Shown: positions 1 through 9,206 of the stretch, piece by piece
How the letters are laid out: each line of letters begins with the position of its first letter
Numbering within the stretch: position 1 is the first letter of the stretch
From: Nitrososphaerota archaeon
Lineage (GTDB): Archaea; Thermoproteota; Nitrososphaeria; Nitrososphaerales; Nitrosopumilaceae
Reading direction: 5' to 3'
Assembly (NCBI GenBank): GCA_016201435.1
Contig: JACQCT010000014.1
Location: 1-64,000 of the forward strand
DNA length: 64,000 nt
Position numbers and translations under genes: made by a program
The notes under the pieces: model-generated
The model's input: only the letters and a program-made list of their open reading frames with translations
Database searches by the model: none
Told to the model about the DNA's origin: nothing

Positions 1-47
1 TTGGTGAAGTTTTATTGTATTTAATTGTAGGTTTACAAGTGTTGACA

Positions 48-1559
48 CTATAGATATGCGTCTAACCCTGTTTTTTTAGATACTCCTAATTGTTGCTTTT
101 CTAAAACCTTTGACATTTTATCCCCCATGTTTTTAGCTGCATTTACTTTTCTTTTTCCAATCCAATAATAGGTCTCATCAACAGTATCTTTTGCAATAAG
201 AACAACTAGTCTACCAGTGTCTTTTCTGCCTGTACGGCCCTTTCTTTGTATGTACCTGATTGAGCTTGGCACATTATCAAAAAAAACAACAAGATTTACT
301 TCGGAAATATCTAATCCTTCTTCACCAACACGAGTAGCAACTAATACTTTGTATTTGCCATCTCGAAATTTTTGTACTGTTTCAATCTGTTTTTTTTGCT
401 TGAGTCCTGTTTCACCTGCTTTACCAATTAAAAATCCCGCAGCAATTCCCATTTCAATTAGTTTTTGATAAATCACATCAACTGAATCTCTATAGCTAGT
501 AAAAACAAGCGCTTTACCTTGAAGTGATTCTATGATTTCTTTTAATTTTATTATTTTAGAGTGTTCAATTCCTTTTGATTGAGCAAGTTTTGCAAGTCTT
601 ATAGCTTTAGCAAAATTTAGATCATTTTCAAAAAGGTCTTTTATTCCAATTCCTTTTTTTGCCTGTGTACGCTCGCAAAATCTCAAAAATGATGTAATGC
701 CGTGAGATTCCAGAACATTTAGTGCATGAATTATTCGTATTGCTGTAAAAAGTGGCTTTGCGGCCTTTCTATTTTGTCGTATTACAAATTCCCTCACACG
801 CAAGAGTTGTGATAATGATTTGCTGTCAGAGATATTCAGACCAGCCCTTCGTAAATCTTGATATCGCGATTCAAGTGCAGCTTTGATACACATTTGAATT
901 TCTTTCATCTCTGGTGGAAGATCAACTGTAATCCATTGTGTGTTGGTTTGTTGAATATATGGTATTACATCAGGACTTTCTTCATTTCTTTGCGCTATGC
1001 TTGTAATTTTTAAAATATTAAGAATTTCAGTTGCTTTATCTTTTTCACTTGGTAATGTAGCTGTCATACCTAAAATTCTCACATCAGAGTTTTGGAATCT
1101 TTCTGCAATTCCAGAGTATGCATAGTCACCTATAGTGCGATGTGCTTCATCAAAGATTAACAAGTTAAATTGATTCGGGGATACAATTTGTCTATCAAGA
1201 TCATTTTTTGTAATCTCAGGTGTAGCGCATATTACACTGTTTATCCATAGCTTTTTTCTTTTTGCAACTGGATCTTCACCTGTTATTAGTGCAACGTCAT
1301 CTATGAGAAGATTTTTTTTTAAAAATTCGTAATGTTGGTGTGCCAAAACTCTGGTTGGAGCAAGAAACAACACTCCGCCAGTTCTCCTTGATAAAAACTC
1401 GGCAATAACCTGTAATGCTACCGTTGTTTTTCCCAATCCAGTAGGAAGAACTACTAGACAGTTTTCTTTTATTGCTTGATTTGCAAGATTTACCTGATAT
1501 TCTCTGTATTCTATTGATTCAGGCGTGATTAACTTGTGTTCAAAATACTGTGAATCCAA
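48..1559 (-). CDS. hef: Hef/FANCM-type superfamily-2 DNA helicase, nuclease-less
   Basis: ATP-dependent DNA helicase of the archaeal Hef (FANCM/XPF-helicase) family, which acts on stalled replication forks and branched DNA. Visible motifs: Walker A LPTGLGKT at residues 38-45, DEAH at 137-140, TATLP at 166-170, a lysine/arginine-rich helical insertion around 210-330 typical of Hef, and the motif VI arginine fingers in QRKGRTGR near 440. At 503 residues it stops after the second RecA domain, so the C-terminal XPF nuclease of euryarchaeal Hef (about 750 residues) is absent. The protein ends KTGLDAYL, which resembles a PCNA-binding PIP box with Lys in place of the leading Gln. Start is TTG; the nearby upstream ATG at 1569 is out of frame. 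It stands alone, divergent from the next gene. Family assignment is firm; the PIP reading is inference. Confidence 0.9.
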   Translation of the reverse strand: MDSQYFEHKLITPESIEYREYQVNLANQAIKENCLVVLPTGLGKTTVALQVIAEFLSRRTGGVLFLAPTRVLAHQHYEFLKKNLLIDDVALITGEDPVAKRKKLWINSVICATPEITKNDLDRQIVSPNQFNLLIFDEAHRTIGDYAYSGIAERFQNSDVRILGMTATLPSEKDKATEILNILKITSIAQRNEESPDVIPYIQQTNTQWITVDLPPEMKEIQMCIKAALESRYQDLRRAGLNISDSKSLSQLLRVREFVIRQNRKAAKPLFTAIRIIHALNVLESHGITSFLRFCERTQAKKGIGIKDLFENDLNFAKAIRLAKLAQSKGIEHSKIIKLKEIIESLQGKALVFTSYRDSVDVIYQKLIEMGIAAGFLIGKAGETGLKQKKQIETVQKFRDGKYKVLVATRVGEEGLDISEVNLVVFFDNVPSSIRYIQRKGRTGRKDTGRLVVLIAKDTVDETYYWIGKRKVNAAKNMGDKMSKVLEKQQLGVSKKTGLDAYL

Positions 1560-1742
1560 TTAAATTCATCTTCTTTTGGACAAGTAAAAAGTTTCTTTCA
1601 ATTTCATCTTTGCAATATTCTATGTATATGAATACGAGGTTATAACGATCATAAAATACAGACTAGACATGAATTGTAACATAACAAAATCATACTCTCA
1701 CAATATTGAAATTAGCTAAATAATGCGCGTTTATTATGAAAC

Positions 1743-3086
1743 TTGTCGAGGTATGTAAATTTGGAACCTCTTGAATTTTGTGATCTTTGCTTTCAGCGAG
1801 GAAAGACCAATCTTTGTGAAACCTACAAAAATACATTTACAAAAATCAGTCCATTACATTTCACACAGCAAACAAGACTAGATAAAATTCTAAATAGATT
1901 AGAAATAAGACCGCGATTAATAGACAGACGTTGGACATGTGTTGTTGATTCGTCAAAACGAGTGGAGTTTCTTGATTCACTATATGGAATCAGCGTTACA
2001 ATGCATACTTTGGATGATCACGTAAAGGTCTTGACAAAACTATACAAGCCTGAATCAAGAAGACTTGGAGCGCTTGAAGAATTTGAGCTTCCAAGCCAAG
2101 AATCATGGGAGGAGTTTAATCCCAAATCAAGGGTTTGGGACATGGTCAAAGTCAAACAAAAAAATGAAAAGTTTTTTGCCAAAGTTAATCTTGGCAATAT
2201 TTTAAAACATTCCAGTTTTGAAGGAACAAGCTATTTTCGTGCTTATTTGAATAATGATTTACCTGTACTTGCACCAATGGAAAAACGCGGTGCGTACAAC
2301 ATCATGGCTACCATTACAGAACCTACCATAGCATACTGGAAAACAGATAGTACAAACGAACGTGGATTTATTGAAAATAAACAGTTAACCAACATTCCTG
2401 ATGAAATTTTCAATATTTTACGAAGGCTTGGAACAACAAATAAAAAAATTCCAGAAATGTTAATTTTTGAAAATGAAGATTATGAAATTGTAAAAACAGT
2501 ACTAGGATGCATCAAGATTGACTTGATAAAATCTACTGATACTATGACCGCATTATTTGACAAAACTTCTGTGACACCTATAATAATTGAAAATTTAGAA
2601 AAAGAACGTCTTCAAGCAATGTTGGACATAATCACAGAAATTGGTGGTAAAATTGAAAGCGAGAATGAATATTTTACTATTTCAGGAAAAAAGGGTTCAG
2701 TAAAACTAACTTTTGTAGATAACGATAAAAGCATTCAGGATGGTATTGAAATTCGAATTTCAATATCTGCATTTGAAGACCCTGCTAGATTTACAGAGAT
2801 TTTATACATGATAAAAAAAAGACTGGGTCTTCAGGATCTGCCTCTTGAAACCATGGTCAGTCAACATTGGCCAATAATCACAGATTCTGATTTACAATAT
2901 GTAGTGCAATCTGCAATTTCATGGTGGGCAAGTAACTCTGTCTTGGCATCAAACATAATTGGTGAAAAAAATAAATTTGCCAAAGTAAAAGAATGGTTTT
3001 CCAAAATTAAAGAAGGAAAGATTAGATCAAATTTAGATACCATAACACTAGGAAAGATTATCAAATTCAAAGAAGCTAAACAATAA
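1743..3086 (+). CDS. Conserved hypothetical protein, 447 residues
   Basis: I do not recognise this protein. It begins at a TTG codon and is soluble, with no membrane segment or signal peptide. The N-terminus carries a CDLCFQRGKTNLC cluster (two CxxC-like pairs), suggesting a small zinc-binding knuckle at about residues 13-25. The rest is mixed alpha/beta with no catalytic motif that I can name. It lies 26 bases upstream of the dCMP deaminase and DNA polymerase B genes on the same strand and may be co-transcribed, so a role in nucleotide or DNA metabolism is possible but rests only on position. An ATG-initiated start further in would remove the cysteines, so the TTG start is preferred. Confidence 0.6.
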   Translation: MSRYVNLEPLEFCDLCFQRGKTNLCETYKNTFTKISPLHFTQQTRLDKILNRLEIRPRLIDRRWTCVVDSSKRVEFLDSLYGISVTMHTLDDHVKVLTKLYKPESRRLGALEEFELPSQESWEEFNPKSRVWDMVKVKQKNEKFFAKVNLGNILKHSSFEGTSYFRAYLNNDLPVLAPMEKRGAYNIMATITEPTIAYWKTDSTNERGFIENKQLTNIPDEIFNILRRLGTTNKKIPEMLIFENEDYEIVKTVLGCIKIDLIKSTDTMTALFDKTSVTPIIIENLEKERLQAMLDIITEIGGKIESENEYFTISGKKGSVKLTFVDNDKSIQDGIEIRISISAFEDPARFTEILYMIKKRLGLQDLPLETMVSQHWPIITDSDLQYVVQSAISWWASNSVLASNIIGEKNKFAKVKEWFSKIKEGKIRSNLDTITLGKIIKFKEAKQ

Positions 3087-3112
3087 TGTACTAGTTAAAA
3101 CATAGAATCAAT

Positions 3113-3652
3113 ATGAACAAACCCTTTGAGCGTCCAACATGGGATGAATATTTTATGCTGCAGGCAGAATTGGCAAAGCTTCGCTCAAACTGTATAACAA
3201 GACAGGTAGGAGCTGTAATAGTACGCGAACATAGACAGATAGCAACTGGATATAATGGGACCCCGCCAGGTGTGACAAATTGCTATGAAGGGGGCTGTAA
3301 GCGATGCATCTTGCGTAGTGAGGGAAAACTACAGTCAGGAGAGGGTCTTGACAGATGCATTTGCAATCATGCAGAGGCAAACGCCATAATGAATTGTGCA
3401 ATACTAGGAGTGGGTTCTGGCACAAAAGATACCACACTTTACACTACTTTTGCAACATGTCTTGAATGTAGCAAGATGGCAATTACAATTGGAATTAGAC
3501 GCATTGTCTGCCTTGCTTCGTATCCTGAAACTGATTTTAATCTTTTAAAAGAAGCAGGGATCCAAATAGATACTTTAGATAAGAAAAAAATGCAATATTG
3601 GATAAACATTCTACTTGAGGATACAACGATGAATCTTATTCCAACAAACTAG
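3113..3652 (+). CDS. Deoxycytidylate (dCMP) deaminase family protein
   Basis: Zinc-dependent cytidine/dCMP deaminase (ComEB-like), converting dCMP to dUMP and so feeding dTMP synthesis. The catalytic motif HAEAN carries the zinc-binding His and the proton-shuttle Glu; the second half of the site is the TCLEC pair of cysteines, where most relatives have PCxxC (Pro replaced by Thr). A cysteine-rich insertion (CYEGGCKRC, then CIC just before HAEAN) matches the structural zinc site of the dCMP deaminase subfamily rather than plain cytidine deaminase. Length of 179 residues is normal for the family. It is 9 bases upstream of DNA polymerase B, a sensible neighbour for a dNTP-supply enzyme. Substrate (dCMP versus another cytosine nucleotide) is inferred from the subfamily features. 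Confidence 0.85.
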   Translation: MNKPFERPTWDEYFMLQAELAKLRSNCITRQVGAVIVREHRQIATGYNGTPPGVTNCYEGGCKRCILRSEGKLQSGEGLDRCICNHAEANAIMNCAILGVGSGTKDTTLYTTFATCLECSKMAITIGIRRIVCLASYPETDFNLLKEAGIQIDTLDKKKMQYWINILLEDTTMNLIPTN

Positions 3653-3661
3653 GTATAACAT

Positions 3662-6226
3662 ATGCAACAAAATATCACGGGTGCTGTAGATGAAGTAACA
3701 ACAACAATGCCACCAGCATTACTTGTTTCTGCAACATATAATAGCCAAAAAAAATCCGTGGTTCTAAAATTCTATGAACCTAATTCAAAAAAAATTCTTT
3801 TGTGGACTGATAATACAGGCCATAAGCCATACTGTTATTCCAAACTAGATCCTGAAGAGTTGAAATTTTTATCAGATAGAAAAGATGTACTAGAATTAAA
3901 AAAAACTGAAAAAATAGATCTTCTCAAAGATAGAACAATCAATGTAACAAAAATCATAGTTGCAGATCCACTTGCCATAGGTGGCACTCAGACAGATAAG
4001 AGCATTAGAAACATAATTGAAACCTGGGAATCTGACATAAAATATTATGAGAATTATCTTTATGATTATTCTCTAATTGTTGGCAAATACTATACCATCA
4101 CAAATGGCAAGTTAGAAGAATATAGCTATAAAATCCCAGATGAAGTTCAACTTGCGCTAAAAGGATTATTGTATGATAAAGTAACAAACATGGGAATTAT
4201 TGATTCTAAAGAGTTTCAAAATCACATATCAGATTGGGCAAATTTACTAAACCAACCAATCCCAAAAATTAGAAGAGTGAGTTTTGACATAGAGGTGGAA
4301 TCCGAGACAGGAAGAATTCCAGATGCAAAAATAGCTGATAAAAAAATCACAGCGGTCGGGTTTTCTGGAAGCGACGGTCTAAAACAGGTCTTTGTACTAC
4401 AAAAGAAAGACAAGCAACCTGGAAAAAGCGAACTTGACTCTGACATCAAAATTTCGTTTTATGATGAAGATAAAGAAAAAGATATGATACGAGATACTTT
4501 CAAGATTTTAACAGACTATCCGTTTGTAATTACCTACAACGGTGACGATTTTGATATGCCATATATCTACAACAGAGCTGAAAGACTTGGAATAGATTCT
4601 AAAGAAATTCCACTAATAATGATGAGAGATTCTGCCACTCTAAAGCACGGAGTGCATCTTGATTTGTACAGAACATTTTCAAACCGATCATTTCAGATTT
4701 ATGCATTTAGTCACAAGTATAATGATTTTTCACTAAACAGTGTTTCAGAAGGATTGCTAAATGAATCAAAAATTGATTACGACGGGGAGCTTGATGATCT
4801 TTCATTATACGAGCTTGCAAATTATTGTTACAATGATGCAAAACTAACACAAAATCTGACAAGCTTTAACAACGACCTGTTAATGGATTTACTAGTTGTC
4901 ATAACTAGAATTGCAAGAATGCCCATAGATGATATTTCAAGAATGGGAGTATCACAATGGATTCGTAGTTTGTTTTATTTTGAACACAGAAAACATAATT
5001 TTTTGATTCCACAAAGACAGGAGCTTGATCAAAAATCCCCATCTATATCTACAGAAGCAATCATCAAAGACAAGAAATATCGCGGAGGATTAGTGGTAGA
5101 GCCAACTGCAGGGATTCATTTTGATGTATCTGTAATGGACTTTGCAAGTCTGTATCCTAGTATAATCAAGGTACGAAATCTTTCATATGAGACAGTACGA
5201 TGCATCCATGATGAATGTAAGAAAAATACCATTCCTGGGACAAATCATTGGGTATGTATACGTAAAAATGGCCTTACCGCAGTTTTGATTGGATCTTTGC
5301 GTGATCTGCGAGTAAACTATTACAAAAGTCTTGCAAAAAATCCCTCATTTGATGAGAATCAAAAACAGCTGTATACAGTAGTAAGTCAAGCACTCAAAGT
5401 CATACTCAATGCAAGTTATGGTGTTATGGGGGCAGAAATATTTCCTCTTTATTGTTTGCCAGTAGCAGAAGCAACTACTGCCGTTGGTAGATATACCATT
5501 TTGGAAACAATTGAAAAATGCAAATCAGTTGGCATCGAAGTATTATACGGCGATACAGATTCATTATTCCTAAAAGGTCCTACAAAAGATCAAATTCAAA
5601 CGGTTGTAAGCTGGGCAAAAGAACAATTTGGGGTTGACTTGGATCTTGACAAAGAGTACCTATATGTGGTATTAAGTACAAGAAAGAAAAACTACCTAGG
5701 AGTACAAAAAGATGGCAAGGTTGATGTCAAAGGTCTTACTGGAAAAAAATCTCATACTCCACCATTTATTAGAACTTTATTTTATGAAATTTTAGAGATT
5801 TTATCCAAAGTAAAAACAACACAAGAGTTTACTGAATCAAAGGAAAAAATTAGCGATATGATAGCTCAATATGCAAAAAAATTAAAAGCAAAACAAATTC
5901 CACTTTCTGATCTTGCGTTCAATGTAATGATAAGCAAAGCTCCGTCAGAATATGTAAAGACAGTTCCTCAGCACATCCGCGCAGCCAAGCTTTTGGAACA
6001 AATTAGAGAAATAAAAAAGGGCGACATCATATCATATGTAAAAATAATAAACAAACCCGGCGTTAAACCCGTTGAACTAGCAAGACCAGATGAAATTGAC
6101 TCTGCCAAATACATGGAATTTATGGAGAGTACTTTTGATCAAATTCTATCATCAATGGACCTTGACTTTGCCACCCTCATTGGTGCACCAAAGCAGACAG
6201 GATTAGACCAGTTCTTTTGGAACTAA
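3662..6226 (+). CDS. polB: Family-B DNA polymerase (PolB)
   Basis: Replicative or repair DNA polymerase with 3'-5' proofreading. Exonuclease motifs: FDIEVE near residue 207, YNGDDFD near 292, and YNDAKLT near 390. Polymerase motifs: DFASLYPS near 492 (motif A), KVILNASYG near 578 (motif B) and YGDTDS near 628 (motif C, two metal-binding Asp). At 854 residues it is full length for archaeal PolB. The last residues read QTGLDQFFWN, a canonical PIP box (QxxLxxFF) that would tether it to the PCNA clamp. It follows the dCMP deaminase by 9 bases and may share its transcript. No intein insertion is visible at motifs A, B or C, the common archaeal intein sites. Confidence 0.97.
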   Translation: MQQNITGAVDEVTTTMPPALLVSATYNSQKKSVVLKFYEPNSKKILLWTDNTGHKPYCYSKLDPEELKFLSDRKDVLELKKTEKIDLLKDRTINVTKIIVADPLAIGGTQTDKSIRNIIETWESDIKYYENYLYDYSLIVGKYYTITNGKLEEYSYKIPDEVQLALKGLLYDKVTNMGIIDSKEFQNHISDWANLLNQPIPKIRRVSFDIEVESETGRIPDAKIADKKITAVGFSGSDGLKQVFVLQKKDKQPGKSELDSDIKISFYDEDKEKDMIRDTFKILTDYPFVITYNGDDFDMPYIYNRAERLGIDSKEIPLIMMRDSATLKHGVHLDLYRTFSNRSFQIYAFSHKYNDFSLNSVSEGLLNESKIDYDGELDDLSLYELANYCYNDAKLTQNLTSFNNDLLMDLLVVITRIARMPIDDISRMGVSQWIRSLFYFEHRKHNFLIPQRQELDQKSPSISTEAIIKDKKYRGGLVVEPTAGIHFDVSVMDFASLYPSIIKVRNLSYETVRCIHDECKKNTIPGTNHWVCIRKNGLTAVLIGSLRDLRVNYYKSLAKNPSFDENQKQLYTVVSQALKVILNASYGVMGAEIFPLYCLPVAEATTAVGRYTILETIEKCKSVGIEVLYGDTDSLFLKGPTKDQIQTVVSWAKEQFGVDLDLDKEYLYVVLSTRKKNYLGVQKDGKVDVKGLTGKKSHTPPFIRTLFYEILEILSKVKTTQEFTESKEKISDMIAQYAKKLKAKQIPLSDLAFNVMISKAPSEYVKTVPQHIRAAKLLEQIREIKKGDIISYVKIINKPGVKPVELARPDEIDSAKYMEFMESTFDQILSSMDLDFATLIGAPKQTGLDQFFWN

Positions 6227-6310
6227 GTGTATTGTTTTAAACAACTGAGTGCAAATAGGTTATTCTAATATTCATACAATTTATAAGAGGATCATGTAAT
6301 TTTTATAAAT

Positions 6311-6475
6311 ATGCGAAAAGATTCATGTAGGTCATGTGGAGAAATATTGCAAGAATTGCAATCTTGCCCTGACTGTAAAGAATGCATTCAATTCAATTGT
6401 CCACACTGTAGGAGAATCGGAGAGATTCAGATACATCCAGAATGTAGAATGCCTGGTAATGCTATTGCAAACTAG
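6311..6475 (+). CDS. Small cysteine-rich zinc-binding protein, 54 residues
   Basis: A short reading frame in the 335-base gap between polB and the ureohydrolase gene. Translation gives 54 residues with eight cysteines arranged as CRSCG, CPDCKEC and CPHC plus a late single Cys, a clear pattern for one or two zinc ribbons. An AT-rich stretch (aatttttataaat) lies just upstream and could be a TATA element close to a leaderless start. No function can be assigned; such mini zinc ribbons are frequent in these archaea. The regular CxxC spacing is unlikely to arise by chance in AT-rich DNA. Confidence 0.65.
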   Translation: MRKDSCRSCGEILQELQSCPDCKECIQFNCPHCRRIGEIQIHPECRMPGNAIAN

Positions 6476-6560
6476 ATTTAGTTTGTCTTAATGTCAATTT
6501 TAAAAAACATTTCTGTGGTATACTATTATATGATGTAATATCGACAGCCCATCTAGTAAA

Positions 6561-7430
6561 ATGAGTTACCTTGATCTTTACATGAATAGAAATCCTTTGA
6601 TCACAAGTCCAAACGAAGAAGGGGATGTCTCTGCAATAGTATATGGAATTCCATTTGATTCAACACATTCTTTTAGACCAGGAACCAGGTTTGGACCAGA
6701 TGCAATAAGACTTGCACTAAACAACATTGAGATATTTTCTACTAGATTTAATGTTGATTTGGAAAGCGTAAACATCGAAGATCTAGGAAATACAAGACAT
6801 ACCGTTGTGGCAACCGAAGTATTAGATATGATAGGAAAGATAACTACAGAACTTGCTACAAGAGAAAAACAGGTAATCGTCTTAGGTGGAGAGCACCTAA
6901 TAACTTATGGGACATACATGAGTTTTCCAAAAGAAACTGGTTACATTGTTTTTGATGCACATTATGATTTACGCGATGAATATGCAGATATCAAACTTAG
7001 CCATGCAGCATACCTTAGAAGAATAATTGAAAAACGCGGAGCTGAAAACATCATTCATGTGGGTGCAAGATCATTTGTAAAAGAAGAGCTTGCATTCAAA
7101 GAGGAGCATAAAGTGAGAACCATCACGGATAAAGATATTCGTGATGGAAAAGGCCCAAAACTAGTAAAAGATGCAATTTCTACATTTGACAAAATTTATC
7201 TCAGTGTTGATTTGGATGTTTTAGATCCTGCATTTGCTCCGGGTGTTGGAAACCCAGAAGCGTTGGGTATAACCTCAAGAGAACTCTTTGATATGATATA
7301 TTCATTAGAAGAAAAAAAGATACCATGTATGGACATAGTGGAACTTTGCCCATCTTATGATAATGGGGCAACTGCATCACTTGCTGCAAAGCTAATGTCC
7401 GAAGTCATTGCAATGAATATTTCACATTAA
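6561..7430 (+). CDS. speB: Agmatinase / ureohydrolase family protein
   Basis: Manganese-dependent ureohydrolase, most like agmatinase, which splits agmatine into putrescine and urea. Metal-ligand motifs are all present: GGEH at 109-112, DAHYD at 132-136 followed by the agmatinase-typical LRDEY and SHA, and SVDLDVLDP at 215-223, then APGVGNPE. The length of 289 residues fits agmatinase. The gene stands alone with about 85 bases upstream. Urea release may matter in an organism that also carries a urea/amide-type binding protein at 17.2 kb, though that link is inference. Archaeal relatives have differing substrates (agmatine, arginine, guanidino acids), so the exact substrate is uncertain. Confidence 0.88.
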   Translation: MSYLDLYMNRNPLITSPNEEGDVSAIVYGIPFDSTHSFRPGTRFGPDAIRLALNNIEIFSTRFNVDLESVNIEDLGNTRHTVVATEVLDMIGKITTELATREKQVIVLGGEHLITYGTYMSFPKETGYIVFDAHYDLRDEYADIKLSHAAYLRRIIEKRGAENIIHVGARSFVKEELAFKEEHKVRTITDKDIRDGKGPKLVKDAISTFDKIYLSVDLDVLDPAFAPGVGNPEALGITSRELFDMIYSLEEKKIPCMDIVELCPSYDNGATASLAAKLMSEVIAMNISH

Positions 7431-7464
7431 GAAACAAAATAAGCAAGACTTGCTAATACTAGAC

Positions 7465-7695
7465 ATGGATTCAGATACTAAAGAGATTATGAAAAAAGGA
7501 GTGAGTTTTTTGGAAGACGCCAAGTATGAAGAAGCTCTTGGTTGTTTTGAAAAAATACTAGTATCCAATCCAAATGATCCTGATATTTTGAACAAGAAAG
7601 GCGTTGCTCTTCGCAGCTTGGGCAGATACGATGAAGCAATAGAATCTTTTAACAAAGCTCTTGAGATCACACCAAGAGACTTGGATGCATCATGA
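7465..7695 (+). CDS. Short TPR-repeat protein
   Basis: A 76-residue protein from the ATG at 7465 (an in-frame TTG at 7450 would add five residues). It contains about two tetratricopeptide repeats: AKYEEALGCFEKIL...NPNDPDILNKKG and GRYDEAIESFNKALEITP, with the W/L-G-Y-A-F-A-P spacing of TPR helices. TPRs are protein-protein docking modules. It is much shorter than most TPR proteins and ends abruptly after the second repeat at DLDAS, so it may be a natural mini-adaptor or the remnant of a longer protein. I found no convincing continuation in another frame in the 195 bases downstream. Confidence 0.75.
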   Translation: MDSDTKEIMKKGVSFLEDAKYEEALGCFEKILVSNPNDPDILNKKGVALRSLGRYDEAIESFNKALEITPRDLDAS

Positions 7696-7890
7696 GTTTA
7701 TTAGAATATTCAATTGATCAAATTTTTTCTAATTAAATTGTGAATTATATTGTTTTCAAGATACCAAATTGGAACTTGAAAATCCAGAATTTGAGAGAAG
7801 CGGAACGCAAATGTTTTCAATTCTTCCATCCTTCCTTTAAAACCACATACATAGTACTATTATGAAAAGAGAAAATGAGAAGGAGTTTCA

Positions 7891-8745
7891 TTGAAAGGTG
7901 TTGAAAAAAGCGCTGTACTGAATACAGAACATGATGCAGATTTATTATATCAATACAAGGTGAAGATAGAAAAGATCAAAGATCATCTTTTAGATTTTGG
8001 TTTGACTCCAAACCAAGCAAAGGTCTACATCCACCTTGGAAAATTTGGCCCAAAAACTGCGCCAGACATATTTAAAACATTAAACCTACCTAGGTCTGAA
8101 GCATATTTCATACTTAATGCTCTTCAGAATAGAGGCATAATAATGGCAGAATGTATCTCGCCTGTGAGATATACAGCAGTGACCTTAAAAAAGGCAATTT
8201 CAATGCTTGTAAATACAGAACAAGAAAAACTTAAGATTCTTGCAATTCAGGAGAAAGAACTTTGCGAATTGTGGGAAGAGATTTCTCCATATGTAATTGA
8301 ACCAACTGAGACTACAAATAAAAAATTACAGATGTTACAGGGATCATCATCGATCTTCGCCAAGATACTTAGCATTATAACAACAGCAAAGCAAGAGATT
8401 CTTATATTTGGTACTGAAAAAGATCTCTCACGATTCTACCATTCTGAGATCGTTGACATATTTATAAATTCTGCAAGTAAGTCCAGAGTTATAATTTGCC
8501 CTGCTCAAAAAATACCAGAGTTTGCAAACAATATAGATAAAAAAATGATTAGACTAATGCCTAATGCCAAAAACGATAATCAATGTTATGTTGTAATAGA
8601 TAATAAAGAGACAGTGATATTTTTGAGAAATGCAAAACATCCTTTATACAATATGTTTGCAATTTGGTCAGATTCCAATTCCCTTATTGAATCGATGAAC
8701 AATCTCTTCAATTACTATTGGAATAATGCTGAGCAGTGTAGTTAA
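7891..8745 (+). CDS. TrmB-family transcriptional regulator
   Basis: A 284-residue regulator of the TrmB family. Residues 25-100 form the TrmB winged helix (DFGLTPNQAKVYIHLGKFGP, recognition-helix region LPRSEAYFILNAL, wing GIIMAE...RYTAV), followed by a coiled linker and a C-terminal ligand-sensing domain from about residue 140. Archaeal TrmB proteins respond to sugars or other metabolites and repress or activate nearby operons. The TTG start at 7891 is supported by an AGGAG Shine-Dalgarno sequence 6 bases upstream, unusual for an archaeon with many leaderless genes. No clear target gene adjoins it; the ligand is unknown. Confidence 0.85.
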   Translation: MKGVEKSAVLNTEHDADLLYQYKVKIEKIKDHLLDFGLTPNQAKVYIHLGKFGPKTAPDIFKTLNLPRSEAYFILNALQNRGIIMAECISPVRYTAVTLKKAISMLVNTEQEKLKILAIQEKELCELWEEISPYVIEPTETTNKKLQMLQGSSSIFAKILSIITTAKQEILIFGTEKDLSRFYHSEIVDIFINSASKSRVIICPAQKIPEFANNIDKKMIRLMPNAKNDNQCYVVIDNKETVIFLRNAKHPLYNMFAIWSDSNSLIESMNNLFNYYWNNAEQCS

Positions 8746-8790
8746 AGACAATCACATCATGATGCCCTCCAAGGATAAAATATGTCACAA

Positions 8791-8826
8791 ATTCGTTCTC
8801 TCCTAATTATGCTTGTTTGAACGAAT
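8791..8826. repeat. Inverted repeat between convergent genes
   Basis: ATTCGTTC at 8791-8798 pairs perfectly with GAACGAAT at 8819-8826 across a 20-base spacer. It sits between the TrmB gene and the convergent small gene at 8886-9206, so it could be a bidirectional transcript-end hairpin or a binding site. No poly-T run follows directly, so termination is only a guess. Confidence 0.35.
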
Positions 8827-8885
8827 CCATATGTGGTTATTTTGTCATGTCGGTAATCGATTCAGTTAGAACAAAATTATCCAAA

Positions 8886-9206
8886 TCATTTTTCTATCAT
8901 ATGATTTGAAGTAGAGTTTTGAGTAAGTACCTCAAGAAAGTCTTTTACATCTTTTTCTTTACCAAAGTCGCCAAAACATTCCTTAATTTTTATTATAACT
9001 GTAGATGCAGCATATCCAAATATCTGGTTAAGAATATTCTTCAAATATTCTGGACGACTAAGGCAATCAGCTATGGAACAACGATACTCTCTCATAAGGG
9101 CAGTATCTACCAGCTCTAGCGTAGGATCCCCTATTTCATTTAATGCATCAGTTATTGCAATCGTAAATAATGCCTTATTGTTAGACATACCTCCATTTTC
9201 AACCAA
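8886..9206 (-). CDS. Small conserved-type protein, possibly a Nitrosopumilus output domain (NitrOD5-like)
   Basis: A 106-residue soluble protein, mostly helical, with the start region NNKALFTIAITDALNEIGDP, a central REYRCSIADCLSRPEYL and a C-terminal DVKDFLEVL helix. From memory this resembles the small stand-alone domains called Nitrosopumilus output domains (NitrOD5), found alone or fused to signalling proteins in ammonia-oxidising archaea; I cannot confirm this without a profile search. Two starts are possible, the ORF start at 9206 or the internal Met seven residues in, next to SNNKALF. It converges on the TrmB regulator gene. Confidence 0.5.
   Translation of the reverse strand: MVENGGMSNNKALFTIAITDALNEIGDPTLELVDTALMREYRCSIADCLSRPEYLKNILNQIFGYAASTVIIKIKECFGDFGKEKDVKDFLEVLTQNSTSNHMIEK

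Noticed and set aside
7696-7890. Frameshifted continuation of the TPR protein
   Set aside because: Downstream frames lack TPR residues (no Y-A-F-A-P spacing), so truncation by frameshift is unsupported.
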